Assembly (NCBI GenBank): GCA_910585535.1
Contig: CAJUFK010000030.1
Span: 1-30,373 of the forward strand
Direction: 5' to 3'
Source: an uncultured Angelakisella sp.
GTDB lineage: Bacteria > Bacillota > Clostridia > Oscillospirales > Ruminococcaceae
DNA: 30,373 nucleotides
The notes under the pieces are model-generated. The model made no database searches, had not been told where the DNA came from, and worked only from the letters and a program-made list of their open reading frames with translations. This document shows, piece after piece, positions 6,817 through 15,718 of this stretch (its first letter is position 1; every line of letters starts with the position of its first letter). The position numbers and the translations under genes were made by a program.

Positions 6817-6836
6817 CCACCTGACAAAACAGGTGG
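6817..6836 (+). promoter_or_regulatory. Second hairpin in the adhesin leader
   Basis: CCACCTG, loop ACAAAA, CAGGTGG, a perfect 7-bp stem followed by CTATTTTA. It lies 30 bases before the adhesin start. It could be a back-up terminator or part of the adhesin mRNA leader. No clear separate promoter for the adhesin is visible. Confidence 0.6.
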
Positions 6837-6865
6837 CTATTTTATGAAGAAAGGAACTTGATAAA

Positions 6866-9800
6866 ATGCAGAAAACCTTGAATCGTCTACTCAGCCTGTT
6901 GCTGTCTGTGATGATGCTGGTGACGATGTTCCCGGTTTCCGCTTTTGCGGCGGAACCCGGGGAGAACCAGCCGGTCCTGGACAGCGGCGCTGAACCGAAA
7001 CACTGGCTCCAGCAGTATCAGGAGTATGCCATGTCCCAGATCAACAAGGCGTCCTCCGGCCCCAGAAAGGCGAGGGCAGCATCGGGCAGCGCTTCCCCTC
7101 ACTTCACCATTATCAGCTGGGCAGGCGGAACCTCCAATCGCCTTACCTTCGCCAACGGAGCCTACCTGGGGGATGGAATGCCCAAGATCACCCTGAATGG
7201 CAAGGTCGCCTTCTGCGCTGAGTGGAACGGCGTTGCCCCGGAGGGCGATTACATCCAGAGCGGCAGTGGCAGTGATCCCGCCATCAAGCAGATCCTTGCT
7301 AACTACGACAACTCCGGCAAAAGTAATGCCGACTATGCCGCAGCCCAAGCGGCTATCTGGGCGCACCTGATGGGAACAACCGTATCTTCCTGGGGTGCTT
7401 GCCCCGGTCGTTCCTCTGAGGACGAGATTTTTAACGGTGATGCCGATTCCTCCCATGTAAAGTACAACTACATCACCTGGAGCGGCGGCACCCAGAAACT
7501 TCTCACCTACGACAACGAGGATGAGCCCTTTATTCCTCCCGACGAAGGGGATGGCAATTATCGGGTAGAGGTAAACACGGAAACCAGCACCGAGACCGAG
7601 ATCCGCAACCGCAAGACCTACGAGTACAGCGATGCCATCGGACAGATCACCATCCGCAAGCATGACCAGGACGAAAAGAGCCTGGATGGGGCGCTGTTTG
7701 ACATCGACATTGAGTTTTCAGACGGAACCCATACCAAAGCCGCCCAGGGCTGGGAGGTGGACAATGGGGCAAGGCTCTTTACCTGGACGCACCCGCAGGA
7801 TAATCACGATCCTGCCACCGTCACCGTCCGGGAGGTAAAAGCCCCCAATGGCTATATCATGGATCCCCGGCCCCAGACAGCAGTAGTTACTCCCACCTAT
7901 ACCAGAGTGACCCATGTAGAAACATGGACTGTCACCATCGTGACCGAAACCACCAGCAGCACTGTCATCGACATTGAAACGGGTGAAGTGGTAGCCGAAA
8001 GCAGTTCTTCCTCCAGTGCGGAAACCTCCAGCGATCCCCAGGTGGAGGAATTCACCGACTTCGTCGAGGGCGACCGGGAAACCACCATGACCTTTGTCAA
8101 CACCGCTATGCCCTGCTCCCTCACCATCTATAAGTATGAAACCGGCAACAAAGGAGTGGCATTGGAGGGCGCATCCTTCCGCATCCGCTACGCCGACCCT
8201 AATGTTTCTTCCCAGACATGGACGGAAACCACCGACAGCGAGGGCAAAATCTATATCCCCCTGCCCTACGCCGGTTCCCTTATCGTGGAGGAACTGTCCG
8301 CTCCCGCCGGTTATGTCATGACCAACAAAACCACCTACGATGTAACCGTAGCCAAGGGGGAGCAGAAGGTCCTGGAGATCCCCAACGACAAAAAGGCACA
8401 ACTCATTGTCACCAAACGGGATGCCCAGTCGGGGCAGGTTCTGGCGGGAGCCACCATCAAAGCGACCCTGCTTCGCTCCAATACCCCGCCTTTCGAGGCT
8501 GGGCAGTCCTTCACCGAGGTCACCGGGACGGATGGCAAGGCGGTTTTTTCCAACCTCATTCCCGGCGAGTATCGGGTGGAGGAAACTTCCCCGCCCCAGT
8601 ATTACCAGGGGACTACCAAGGTTCACACCATCAATATCCCCGAGGGCAACAGTGAAACTGTGACCCTTGAGTTCCGCAACGAGCCCTGGACTGGCCTTAC
8701 CATCAAGAAGGTGGACGCCACCGATGGTCATGGCCTGCAAAATGCTGTTTTCAAGCTCTATGAGGGAACCGCCGCCGAAAACACCAAGTATCTTGGCGAT
8801 TTCCAGACCAACGAAAATGGCATTGTGGTAGTGCAGAAACTGGAGAGCGGCAAGTATTACACCATTGTGGAATCCCAGCCGCCCTACGGCTATTTCCTGG
8901 ATGCCGAGCACAGCACCCAGACCGTCCTTATCAAGCCGGATGCCCTGAATGGTAATCTGACGGTCGTTTTCCGCAATATGCCCAAGCCTAAGCTGCTTAT
9001 CGAGAAGGTGGACGCTGAAACCGGGATCCGCCTGCCTGGTGCTACCTTCCGGGTGGCCCGGCGTGGTTCCTCTGAGTATGTGGATGTGACCACCGGAGCA
9101 GACGGGACCGTCCTGTTGGAAAATCTGGAGCAGGATTGGTACGAGGTCAGCGAACTTCGCGCCCCCACCGGCTATACCCCGGACGATGCCCATTACGACA
9201 TTGAGCTGATCCCCGGCAAGACCGCCGAGTTGACCGTAAAGAACAGCAAGAAGCCCGGACTTCTGATTGAGAAGATCGATGCTGATACCGGCGTCCGCCT
9301 GCCAGGTGCTGTGTTCCGGGTTTCCCGGCGTGGCTCTACCGAGTATGTAGATGTGACCACCGGTTCCAACGGCACTGTCCTGGTGGAGAACCTGGAGCCC
9401 GACCACTACGAAGTCTTTGAGCTTCGTGCTCCCACCGGCTATGTTGCCGACGATACCCATTACGATGTGGAGATGATCGCCGGCAAGACCGCCGAGTTGA
9501 CCGTAAAGAACGGCAAGAAGCCCGGGCTTCTTATTGAGAAGATCGACGCTGATACTGGTGTCCGCCTGCTGGGTGCTGTGTTCCGGGTGACGAATCGCAC
9601 CACCGGCGAATTTGTGGATATTACCACCGAAAGCAACGGAACCGTTCTGGCATCCGGCCTGGAGTTGGGCTGGTATGAAGTATATGAACTTCGTGCCCCT
9701 ACCGGCTACTCCACCGACGACACCCACTACGATGTAGAGCTGGTCGCCGGGAAAACTGCCGAGTTGACCATCAAGAACCGCAAAAAGCCCACCCTTACCA

Positions 9801-11977
9801 TTGAGAAGATCGACAGCATGACCCTTCAGCCCCTGGAGGGTGTTGTTTTCGAGATTTCCATTAAGGATGGAAAATCCCTGGGACAGTTTGCCACAAACGC
9901 CGATGGGCAGATCATCCTCAAGGACGCCGACCCCAACCAAATCTATCTGGTAAAGGAAGTCCGGGCACTGCCGGGGTATCTGGGAGATGATACCGTTCAC
10001 GAATTTACCCTGCGGGATGCCGAAAACGGCGTCATCAAGCTCCAGAACACCCCCGAGCATCCGCTTATTATCAGCAAGAAGGACGCCATCACCGGGGAGC
10101 CCATCCCGGATACCGTTTTCCTCGTGACCCATTCGGATGGCCGGTTGGTGGGCGAATACCGCACCGGCTCCAACGGCATGGCTGCCGTTACCGGCAAGGA
10201 TGTTGTCCCTGGCTGGTATTTGGTGAAGGAGGTCAAGGCCAATCCCGCCTATATCGCCAGCAGCGAAACCAAGCTGGTGGAGCTGAAGCTGTCCGCCCCC
10301 GCCGTGGTGGAGTTTACCAACAAGCCCCGCACCGGCCTTCAGATCCGCAAGGTGGACGATATGACTGGCGACCCACTGGAAGGTGTGCAGTTTAAGGTCA
10401 CAGAGATTTCCGGGGCCATTATTGGCACTTTCACCACCGATTCCGATGGTATCATCAACATCACCGACCGAGAGGAAGGCTGGGTACAGGTGACGGAGGT
10501 CAAGAGCCTGGATGGTTACAAGCCGGATACTGCTCCCAGAAATATCGAGCTGGTATCCGGCAAGCTCAATGTGGTGGAGTACCGCAATCAGCCCTATCCT
10601 GTCCTCAAAATCGTCAAGCTGGACGCTGTGACCCGTCAGCCCCTGGAGGGTGTCAAAGTAAAGGTGTTCAACAATCAGCACCGGGAGATCGGGGTCTACA
10701 CCACCAATAAGCTGGGGCAGGTCCTTCTCTCCGGCGTGGATGGCGGTGAAACTCTCTATGTTCAGGAGATTGAGGCTCTGCCTGGGTATGAGTTGGACGA
10801 AACCGTCCACGAAGTCACCCTTGCCTGGGGCCAGACCAGTACGGTTGAGATTCTCAACAGGGAAAAGGCCACCCTGCGTATCAAGAAGATCGATGCCGAA
10901 ACAAAAGCGCCTATTTACGGCGTTATCTTCAACCTGTACGATGGTCGGAACAACCTCTTGGGCGAGTACACTACCGACCAGGAGGGCGTCATTGAGTTTT
11001 CCAAGGAACTGCCTGTCGGCAAGTACAAGCTGAAGGAAATCAAAGCAGATGGCTATGTGGTGGATCCCACCATTCGCACCGTTGAGGTAAAATCCGGGGA
11101 AACCACCGAGGTTGTCATTGAAAACCAGCCCATGCGGGGTAGAATCCAGATCGTCAAAAAGGCGGCGGACGATAACCCTATCACCAAGGATAAGGCCGGC
11201 GCTCTTTTGGAGGGTGCGACCTTTGAGGTCTACAATGAGGATTTGAATGTGGTGGACACCATCACCACCGATGCTAAGGGCATCGCCACCACCAAGGATC
11301 TCCCCCTGGGAACCTATGGCATTCAGGAGGTAAAAGCTCCTGATTACTACCTCCTGGATGGCAAGGTGTTCTACGCTGCCCTCAAAGTCCACAATGATTT
11401 GGTACGGTTCGAGGTGCTGAACACCAGCGATGATGTGAGTGTTTCCATCGAGAAACGGGGCAATCAGGAGGTGCTGACGGGGGACATTATGTCCTACGAT
11501 TTCAGCAACATCCGCAACGATTCCAATGTGGCGCTGGAGGACTTCTATTTCCACGATAAACTCCCCACCGATGCTGTCCGTTTGAGCAAGATCGTTACCG
11601 GCACTTGGAGCGAACGACTCACCTACTCGGTGGAGTATTGCACCAACAAGAAGGACCGCTACCGAACCCTGGCTTCCGGCCTGTCCAGCAAGACCAGTCA
11701 CACCCTGGATTGCAGCCGGGAGGCCCTGGACCTTGCCGCAGGGGAGTATGTCACCGACATTCGCTTTGAGTTTGGTACGGTTCAGCCTGGATTCCACGAG
11801 GAGACGAAGCCTGTTTTTTATGTGTCTGTATTAGCTGACCTTGCCAGCGGCTACCGCATTATTAACCGGGCCGATGCAGGCGGCAGAACCGGCGATGAGT
11901 GGATCATCAGCAAGGATACCTGGGTCACTGTCGTTTGGAGCAAGCCCAAGGGCAATCTGCCCAAGACCGGCATCTAA
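6866..11977 (+). CDS. Giant thioester/CnaB-repeat surface adhesin ending in LPKTG
   Basis: 1703 residues. A signal peptide (1-29, ending AFAA) precedes a thioester-type domain (about 75-215) with FCAEWNG (Cys near 116) and QAAIW (Gln near 158). Such domains form Cys-Gln bonds used for covalent host binding. About 13 SpaA/CnaB modules follow (about 260-1520), each opening with L-I-K-K-D-like strands and E-aromatic-G-Y closures, a pattern of proteins locked by Lys-Asn isopeptide bonds. A separate C-terminal region (about 1525-1690) precedes LPKTGI, the last six residues. The hydrophobic helix and basic tail that normally follow LPXTG are missing. It starts at ATG 6866 after AAAGGA. Probably the surface adhesin of the ICE, made with the nearby sortase. 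A stretch of Ser codons (about 375-390) may be a flexible linker. Confidence 0.9.
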   Translation: MQKTLNRLLSLLLSVMMLVTMFPVSAFAAEPGENQPVLDSGAEPKHWLQQYQEYAMSQINKASSGPRKARAASGSASPHFTIISWAGGTSNRLTFANGAYLGDGMPKITLNGKVAFCAEWNGVAPEGDYIQSGSGSDPAIKQILANYDNSGKSNADYAAAQAAIWAHLMGTTVSSWGACPGRSSEDEIFNGDADSSHVKYNYITWSGGTQKLLTYDNEDEPFIPPDEGDGNYRVEVNTETSTETEIRNRKTYEYSDAIGQITIRKHDQDEKSLDGALFDIDIEFSDGTHTKAAQGWEVDNGARLFTWTHPQDNHDPATVTVREVKAPNGYIMDPRPQTAVVTPTYTRVTHVETWTVTIVTETTSSTVIDIETGEVVAESSSSSSAETSSDPQVEEFTDFVEGDRETTMTFVNTAMPCSLTIYKYETGNKGVALEGASFRIRYADPNVSSQTWTETTDSEGKIYIPLPYAGSLIVEELSAPAGYVMTNKTTYDVTVAKGEQKVLEIPNDKKAQLIVTKRDAQSGQVLAGATIKATLLRSNTPPFEAGQSFTEVTGTDGKAVFSNLIPGEYRVEETSPPQYYQGTTKVHTINIPEGNSETVTLEFRNEPWTGLTIKKVDATDGHGLQNAVFKLYEGTAAENTKYLGDFQTNENGIVVVQKLESGKYYTIVESQPPYGYFLDAEHSTQTVLIKPDALNGNLTVVFRNMPKPKLLIEKVDAETGIRLPGATFRVARRGSSEYVDVTTGADGTVLLENLEQDWYEVSELRAPTGYTPDDAHYDIELIPGKTAELTVKNSKKPGLLIEKIDADTGVRLPGAVFRVSRRGSTEYVDVTTGSNGTVLVENLEPDHYEVFELRAPTGYVADDTHYDVEMIAGKTAELTVKNGKKPGLLIEKIDADTGVRLLGAVFRVTNRTTGEFVDITTESNGTVLASGLELGWYEVYELRAPTGYSTDDTHYDVELVAGKTAELTIKNRKKPTLTIEKIDSMTLQPLEGVVFEISIKDGKSLGQFATNADGQIILKDADPNQIYLVKEVRALPGYLGDDTVHEFTLRDAENGVIKLQNTPEHPLIISKKDAITGEPIPDTVFLVTHSDGRLVGEYRTGSNGMAAVTGKDVVPGWYLVKEVKANPAYIASSETKLVELKLSAPAVVEFTNKPRTGLQIRKVDDMTGDPLEGVQFKVTEISGAIIGTFTTDSDGIINITDREEGWVQVTEVKSLDGYKPDTAPRNIELVSGKLNVVEYRNQPYPVLKIVKLDAVTRQPLEGVKVKVFNNQHREIGVYTTNKLGQVLLSGVDGGETLYVQEIEALPGYELDETVHEVTLAWGQTSTVEILNREKATLRIKKIDAETKAPIYGVIFNLYDGRNNLLGEYTTDQEGVIEFSKELPVGKYKLKEIKADGYVVDPTIRTVEVKSGETTEVVIENQPMRGRIQIVKKAADDNPITKDKAGALLEGATFEVYNEDLNVVDTITTDAKGIATTKDLPLGTYGIQEVKAPDYYLLDGKVFYAALKVHNDLVRFEVLNTSDDVSVSIEKRGNQEVLTGDIMSYDFSNIRNDSNVALEDFYFHDKLPTDAVRLSKIVTGTWSERLTYSVEYCTNKKDRYRTLASGLSSKTSHTLDCSREALDLAAGEYVTDIRFEFGTVQPGFHEETKPVFYVSVLADLASGYRIINRADAGGRTGDEWIISKDTWVTVVWSKPKGNLPKTGI
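8984..9784 (+). repeat. Three near-identical 267-bp CnaB modules
   Basis: Units start at 8984, 9251 and 9518, each 89 codons. All contain LLIEK(V/I)DA.TG.RL.GA.FRV and ELRAPTGY..DD.HYD, and the second and third start with almost the same bases. The other modules of the protein are much more diverged. This points to recent duplication of one module. Confidence 0.9.
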
Positions 11978-11999
11978 CAATATAAAATCCCCAAAGAGG

Positions 12000-12033
12000 A
12001 CGGGGGCGGGAGAAATCCTGCCCCCGTTTTTCT
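12000..12033 (+). terminator. Rho-independent terminator after the adhesin gene
   Basis: A 12-bp GC-rich stem (12000-12011 with 12016-12027, one G-U pair) around a GAAA tetraloop, followed by TTTTTCT. It separates the adhesin from parA. Confidence 0.9.
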
Positions 12034-12052
12034 ATGGGGCGAAAGGAGAATT

Positions 12053-12874
12053 ATGGAGCAGGCAAAAGTAATTGCCCTCACCAACCAGAAGGGCGGTGTG
12101 GGCAAGACCACCACGACCCTCAACCTGGGCGTGGGGCTGGCTAAGGCCGGAAAGAGGGTACTATTGGTGGATGCCGACCCCCAGGGGAGCCTCACCATCA
12201 GCTTCGGAATCAAAAAGCCGGATGAATTGCCGCTTTCCCTGGCGAATATCATGCAGTCCGCCATTTTGGATACCCCCGCACCAATGGAAAGTGTTCTCCA
12301 GCACAGCGAGGGGGTGGATTTCATCCCTTCCAACATTGAATTGTCCGGCATGGAATTGACCCTTTTCAATGCCATGAGCCGGGAGTATGTCCTGCGGGAA
12401 TGTCTTTCTAAGTACAGGTCCAATTACGACTACATCCTCATTGACTGTATGCCCTCCCTGGGAATGATGACCATTAACGCCTTGACTGCGGCGGACAGTG
12501 TGATTATCCCCACCCAGCCCAATTTTCTCTCCACCAAGGGGATCAATCTTCTGTTGGGGTCTATCTCCAAAGTAAAGCGGCAGATCAACCCCCGGCTCAG
12601 GATCGACGGTATTCTGCTGACCATGGTGGACAACCGCACCAACAACGCAAGAGCCGTTGCGGAGACGCTGCGATCCGGCATTGGTCAGAACCTGCGGGTA
12701 TTTGACACCGAGATTCCCTTCTCCGTCCGGGCGGCGGAGTGCAGCATTGAGGGGAAAAGCATCTTCGCCCACGACAAGGGCGGCAAGGTGGCGCTGGCAT
12801 ATGAATCTTTGGTAGGGGAGGTGAGCGGTCTTGAATGCGAAATCCATAGACCTCGGCCTGACCGGGTACGATGA
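12053..12874 (+). CDS. parA: ParA-family partition ATPase
   Basis: 273 residues. The deviant Walker A motif KGGVGKTT (residues 13-20), LLVDADPQGS (about 37-46) and the Walker B segment ILIDCMPSLG (about 128-137) define the ParA/MinD/Soj class. These are ATPases that move or stabilise DNA with a ParB partner. There is no N-terminal HTH, so it is Soj-like rather than P1-type. It starts at ATG 12053 after GAAAGGAG (12041-12048). The 3' end overlaps the parB start by 44 bases. In ICEs such genes are thought to keep the excised circle in dividing cells. The function here is by family, and the exact role is inferred. Confidence 0.93.
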   Translation: MEQAKVIALTNQKGGVGKTTTTLNLGVGLAKAGKRVLLVDADPQGSLTISFGIKKPDELPLSLANIMQSAILDTPAPMESVLQHSEGVDFIPSNIELSGMELTLFNAMSREYVLRECLSKYRSNYDYILIDCMPSLGMMTINALTAADSVIIPTQPNFLSTKGINLLLGSISKVKRQINPRLRIDGILLTMVDNRTNNARAVAETLRSGIGQNLRVFDTEIPFSVRAAECSIEGKSIFAHDKGGKVALAYESLVGEVSGLECEIHRPRPDRVR

Positions 12875-13769
12875 GCTGTTTATGACCGACCGGGAACGGG
12901 CGGAAAGCCACTTGCCGAGAATCCAAGACATTCCTCTTACGGAGATTGACGATTTCCCCGACCACCCCTTCCATGTGCGCTTGGATGCAGATATGGACGA
13001 GCTGGTGCAGAGCGTGAAGGAGCGGGGCATCATCACCCCCATCACTCTGCGCCAGAAAGAGGACGGGCGGTATGAGATCGTGTCCGGCCACCGCCGCCGA
13101 AAGGCTTGCGAGTTAGCAGGGCTGGACACGGTGAAAGCAGAAGTCAAGGATTTGAGCCGGGACGAAGCCATTATTCTTATGGTGGAATCCAATTTGCAGA
13201 GGACTACGATTCTTCCCAGCGAGAAAGCGTTTGCTTATAAAATGCGGTTGGAGGCCATGAATCGGCAGGGACAGCGTACCGATTTAACTTCTGACCCACT
13301 GGGGCAGAAGTTAAAAGGAAAGTATTCGGTTGAAATTTTGGCGGAAGGAACCTCAGACAGCAAAACCCAAGTTCAACGCTTCATCCGTCTGACCAACCTT
13401 CTCCCTGACCTTCTGTCAAAGGTGGACGAGGGCAAAATTGCCATGCGGCCCGCTGTTGAAATCTCCTATCTGGCTGAAACCGAGCAGCAGTCCCTCCTTG
13501 ACAGCATCGAAAGCGAGGACAGCACCCCCTCCTACGCCCAAGCCCTCAAAATGCGGCGATTTTCCCAGGAAGGAAACCTCACCGATGAGGTGATCCTGTC
13601 CATTATGGAGGAGGAGAAGCCCAACCAGAAAGAGCAGTTCAAGATGCCCAGAGAGCGTATCGCCAAATTCTTCCCGGAGGGAACGCCCAAGGAAAAGATG
13701 GAGGATACCATCATTAAGGCGCTGGAACTATACCGAAAACGGGAGCGGCAGCGTGCCATGGAGCGATAA
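12831..13769 (+). CDS. parB: ParB-family partition protein
   Basis: 312 residues with a TTG start at 12831. The choice is fixed by GGGAGGTG (12816-12823) eight bases upstream; the nearby ATG at 12835 is in another frame. The ParB/Srx N-terminal domain (about 35-130) has DIPLTEIDDFPDHPF, GIITPITLR, the SGHRRRKACE box and a NLQRTTI-type segment. A helix-turn-helix region is expected about 140-200, and a charged C-terminal tail ends in RKRERQRAMER. It would bind a centromere-like site and recruit ParA. The gene overlaps parA by 44 bases and is followed by a palindrome-rich 130-base gap that might hold the site. Confidence 0.92.
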   Translation: MNAKSIDLGLTGYDELFMTDRERAESHLPRIQDIPLTEIDDFPDHPFHVRLDADMDELVQSVKERGIITPITLRQKEDGRYEIVSGHRRRKACELAGLDTVKAEVKDLSRDEAIILMVESNLQRTTILPSEKAFAYKMRLEAMNRQGQRTDLTSDPLGQKLKGKYSVEILAEGTSDSKTQVQRFIRLTNLLPDLLSKVDEGKIAMRPAVEISYLAETEQQSLLDSIESEDSTPSYAQALKMRRFSQEGNLTDEVILSIMEEEKPNQKEQFKMPRERIAKFFPEGTPKEKMEDTIIKALELYRKRERQRAMER

Positions 13770-13899
13770 CTTTGCCCAAGGGGGTAGTCTACCCTGTTAA
13801 GGGAATGATCCCCCATTCTTTCTATATATATATTTCTTACTGGCTGAAAGAAAGACCCTGTTTCTCTTTCAGTCAGTAATTGTTTTAGGAGATGAGAAA
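13770..13899 (+). promoter_or_regulatory. Palindrome-rich gap after parB
   Basis: It contains GGGTAG T CTACCC (13782-13794), flanking G5 and C5 runs (13780-13784, 13810-13814), an alternating TA run, and a 14-bp hairpin (13837-13850 with 13866-13879, one G-U pair). The ribosome site AGGAGATGAG of the next gene follows. It could be an operator, a ParB site or a processing hairpin. No U-tract follows the large hairpin. Confidence 0.45.
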
Positions 13900-14505
13900 T
13901 TGGATTACAGTGAAAATCGCATGGTTGGTGATTACAGAATCATCCGGTCTATGTATGTTGGTGACAAAGAGATAGTTTTTGGAGAGGACATGGAAAGCCC
14001 GCCCGGAAAGAGATATAGCTGCTCTCTTTGTCAGCAAAGTGGGCCGTTTCTGGTCCACCAGGATCTTGTTGCCAGCGATGACTATCTGGAAATCGTGAAG
14101 ATTTTCGGAGAGCGTATTGTGGCCCAGGCGGAAAAAACCAAAGAGGAGGTTTCGGTAGAGCCGGGGGCTTTCAACGACCTCTTTACCGCAGCGGATTGCA
14201 CACCGATTTCGCCGATGGATGATTTAGTGGAAAAAGTCATCGTTATCCGGGCGGATGTTCTTCGCCGGGAGTACCAGACGGCGACACACCAGCTGAAACT
14301 TTGCACCGGCGGCTTTGGCGCACATCCCAACAATCGCGGCTCCGCTGTTTTTTGCAAGGACCTTTATTCTGGTAAGGAAAGCCGCTTTGAACGGTGGGAT
14401 GTGCTGGGGATCATGCCCTTGGAAAAACTACCCGATTGGGCCAAAGAAGGACTTTCCAACATCCAGAAGGAAACCCAGAAGCAGAAAGACAGGGGGGCGA
14501 GGTAA
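13900..14505 (+). CDS. Conserved ICE protein of unknown function (201 aa)
   Basis: TTG start at 13900, chosen because TTAGGAGATGAG precedes it and the frame begins LDYSENRMVGDYRI. The N-terminus (YRIIRSMYVGDKEIVFGED) repeats the pattern of the next gene (FLITDSIQIGNAEFVAGES), so the two proteins share an N-terminal module. The centre has CSLCQQSGPF. The second half has VIRADVLRREYQTATHQLKLCTGG and CKDLYSG, typical of small soluble ICE accessory proteins. No catalytic motif or membrane segment is visible. I do not know its function. It heads a block with two other unknown genes in front of the giant helicase gene and is probably cotranscribed with them. Confidence 0.75.
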   Translation: MDYSENRMVGDYRIIRSMYVGDKEIVFGEDMESPPGKRYSCSLCQQSGPFLVHQDLVASDDYLEIVKIFGERIVAQAEKTKEEVSVEPGAFNDLFTAADCTPISPMDDLVEKVIVIRADVLRREYQTATHQLKLCTGGFGAHPNNRGSAVFCKDLYSGKESRFERWDVLGIMPLEKLPDWAKEGLSNIQKETQKQKDRGAR

Positions 14506-14506
14506 A

Positions 14507-14764
14507 ATGCGGGAAAACCAAGGCTTTCTTATCACCGATTCCATTCAGATCGGAAACGCCGAGTTTGTTGCGGGAGAATCTGCTACAGCCCCAGATTCTT
14601 TTGTTACCTGGGAGTGCAGGAATGGCGATGACTACTTTTGGGGCCACTACTTTTCAGACCGTATGGCGGCAAAGCGTGACCTTTTAGAGCGGGCGGGTCA
14701 TGAGTTGCAGTACCAGGAACGGATGCAGGAAAGGGCCGGAAAGGAAAAGGAGCGTGAGCGATAA
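14507..14764 (+). CDS. Small conserved ICE protein (85 aa)
   Basis: Starts at ATG 14507, just after the previous stop, with GGCGAGG upstream; the longer open frame beginning at 14315 lies in coding sequence of the preceding gene. The product is FLITDSIQIGNAEFVAGES, then FVTWECRNGDDYFWGHYFSDRMAAKRDLLERA and a Glu/Arg/Lys tail. It resembles the first domain of the preceding protein, so the pair may be related by duplication. No function is known to me. Its TAA shares one base with the next ATG, showing a tight operon. Confidence 0.75.
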   Translation: MRENQGFLITDSIQIGNAEFVAGESATAPDSFVTWECRNGDDYFWGHYFSDRMAAKRDLLERAGHELQYQERMQERAGKEKERER

Positions 14765-15708
14765 TGAAAATGACATTTCGGCCCGCCACCCCTGCGGAAC
14801 GGCTCTACACTTATGACCAAAAATCTTTGATTGAAAGTAGGACCGGCTGCATCGGTCATCTGCGGGGAGATATGGGCAAAGGCGGCGATGAATTTTATGC
14901 CACATGGACGGACCATCGGGGCGATTTGAAGACGCCGGAATTTCAGTCGGAGCTGGACGAGGTGATCAACGCCCTGCGCTTTGATGAAAGCTATGGCAGC
15001 GTCCTGGATAGCCGGACCGCCCTAAAGCGATTTTGCAGGCAATTCCCGGAAAGCAGCTTCGGCGGGGAATCCCAAGACTATGGCTTCCGGGCGGATACAG
15101 AGCAATTTTCCTATCTGCTTCGGCTGAACCCCGGACAAGGGGTGTACAACCTGTACTGTTATTGCTACCGCCGGGATTGGCTGGAGCAGCACATGAAAAA
15201 TGCCGAGCGGGGTATCCGATTCATTACCCCGAACTATAAGGAACTGTTCCGAATCCCGGATGGCGATTCCATCCGCATCACCCACAGCGATGGGAACCAG
15301 ATCGACCGGGTGTGTCGGTATATCGACGACTGTCATTTGGAAGTCGGGGATAACATCTATCATATCTGCGAATTTGCCGAGATGGTAGGGAGAACCCACA
15401 GTACCGTAATTCCCCTGCGCTCCTCCCTGCCGGAAAAGTGTTTTTCGTTTCTGGACGATACTGGCGAAAGCATTATCATCGAGCGGGGCGTGAGCGGTTT
15501 TCAGCATACCGGCCAATGGGTGCAGGGCGGCTTTTCGCCCGAGGAAGGAGCAGCCGCCCTCAATGAAATGGTAGGAACCAGTAAGGCACAGTCGGCGGCG
15601 ATGAAGGCCGGGGCTTTTTGGGGCTGGGACAAGCCCGAAGCCGACCCCAAGAATTACAACGAACAGGGGCAATTTGTGAAGCCCCGTCAGAGAGAACGGG
15701 AACGATAG
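14764..15708 (+). CDS. Conserved ICE protein of unknown function (314 aa)
   Basis: A soluble protein that starts at ATG 14764, overlapping the TAA of the upstream gene. Visible blocks: ERLYTYDQ..LIESRTGCIGHLRGDMG (11-38), a YGFRADTEQFSYLLRLNP region (108-125) and IRFITPNYKELFRIPDGDSIRI followed by CRYIDDCHLEVGDNIYHICEFAE (about 155-205). The last block is one I associate with proteins beside ICE helicases, possibly one of the LPD (large polyvalent protein) domains; I cannot name it safely. The C-terminus is FWGWDKPEADPKNYNEQGQF and a basic Arg/Glu tail. It lies directly before the giant helicase gene, separated by ten bases holding that gene's ribosome site. Confidence 0.7.
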   Translation: MKMTFRPATPAERLYTYDQKSLIESRTGCIGHLRGDMGKGGDEFYATWTDHRGDLKTPEFQSELDEVINALRFDESYGSVLDSRTALKRFCRQFPESSFGGESQDYGFRADTEQFSYLLRLNPGQGVYNLYCYCYRRDWLEQHMKNAERGIRFITPNYKELFRIPDGDSIRITHSDGNQIDRVCRYIDDCHLEVGDNIYHICEFAEMVGRTHSTVIPLRSSLPEKCFSFLDDTGESIIIERGVSGFQHTGQWVQGGFSPEEGAAALNEMVGTSKAQSAAMKAGAFWGWDKPEADPKNYNEQGQFVKPRQRERER

Positions 15709-15718
15709 GAGGGATAGG

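Noticed and set aside
7718..11797. 1359-codon open frame antisense to the adhesin
   Set aside because: It is the shadow of a GC-rich, repeat-built gene with biased codons. It has no ribosome site and no recognisable domain, and the repeats of the sense protein appear in it as repeats.
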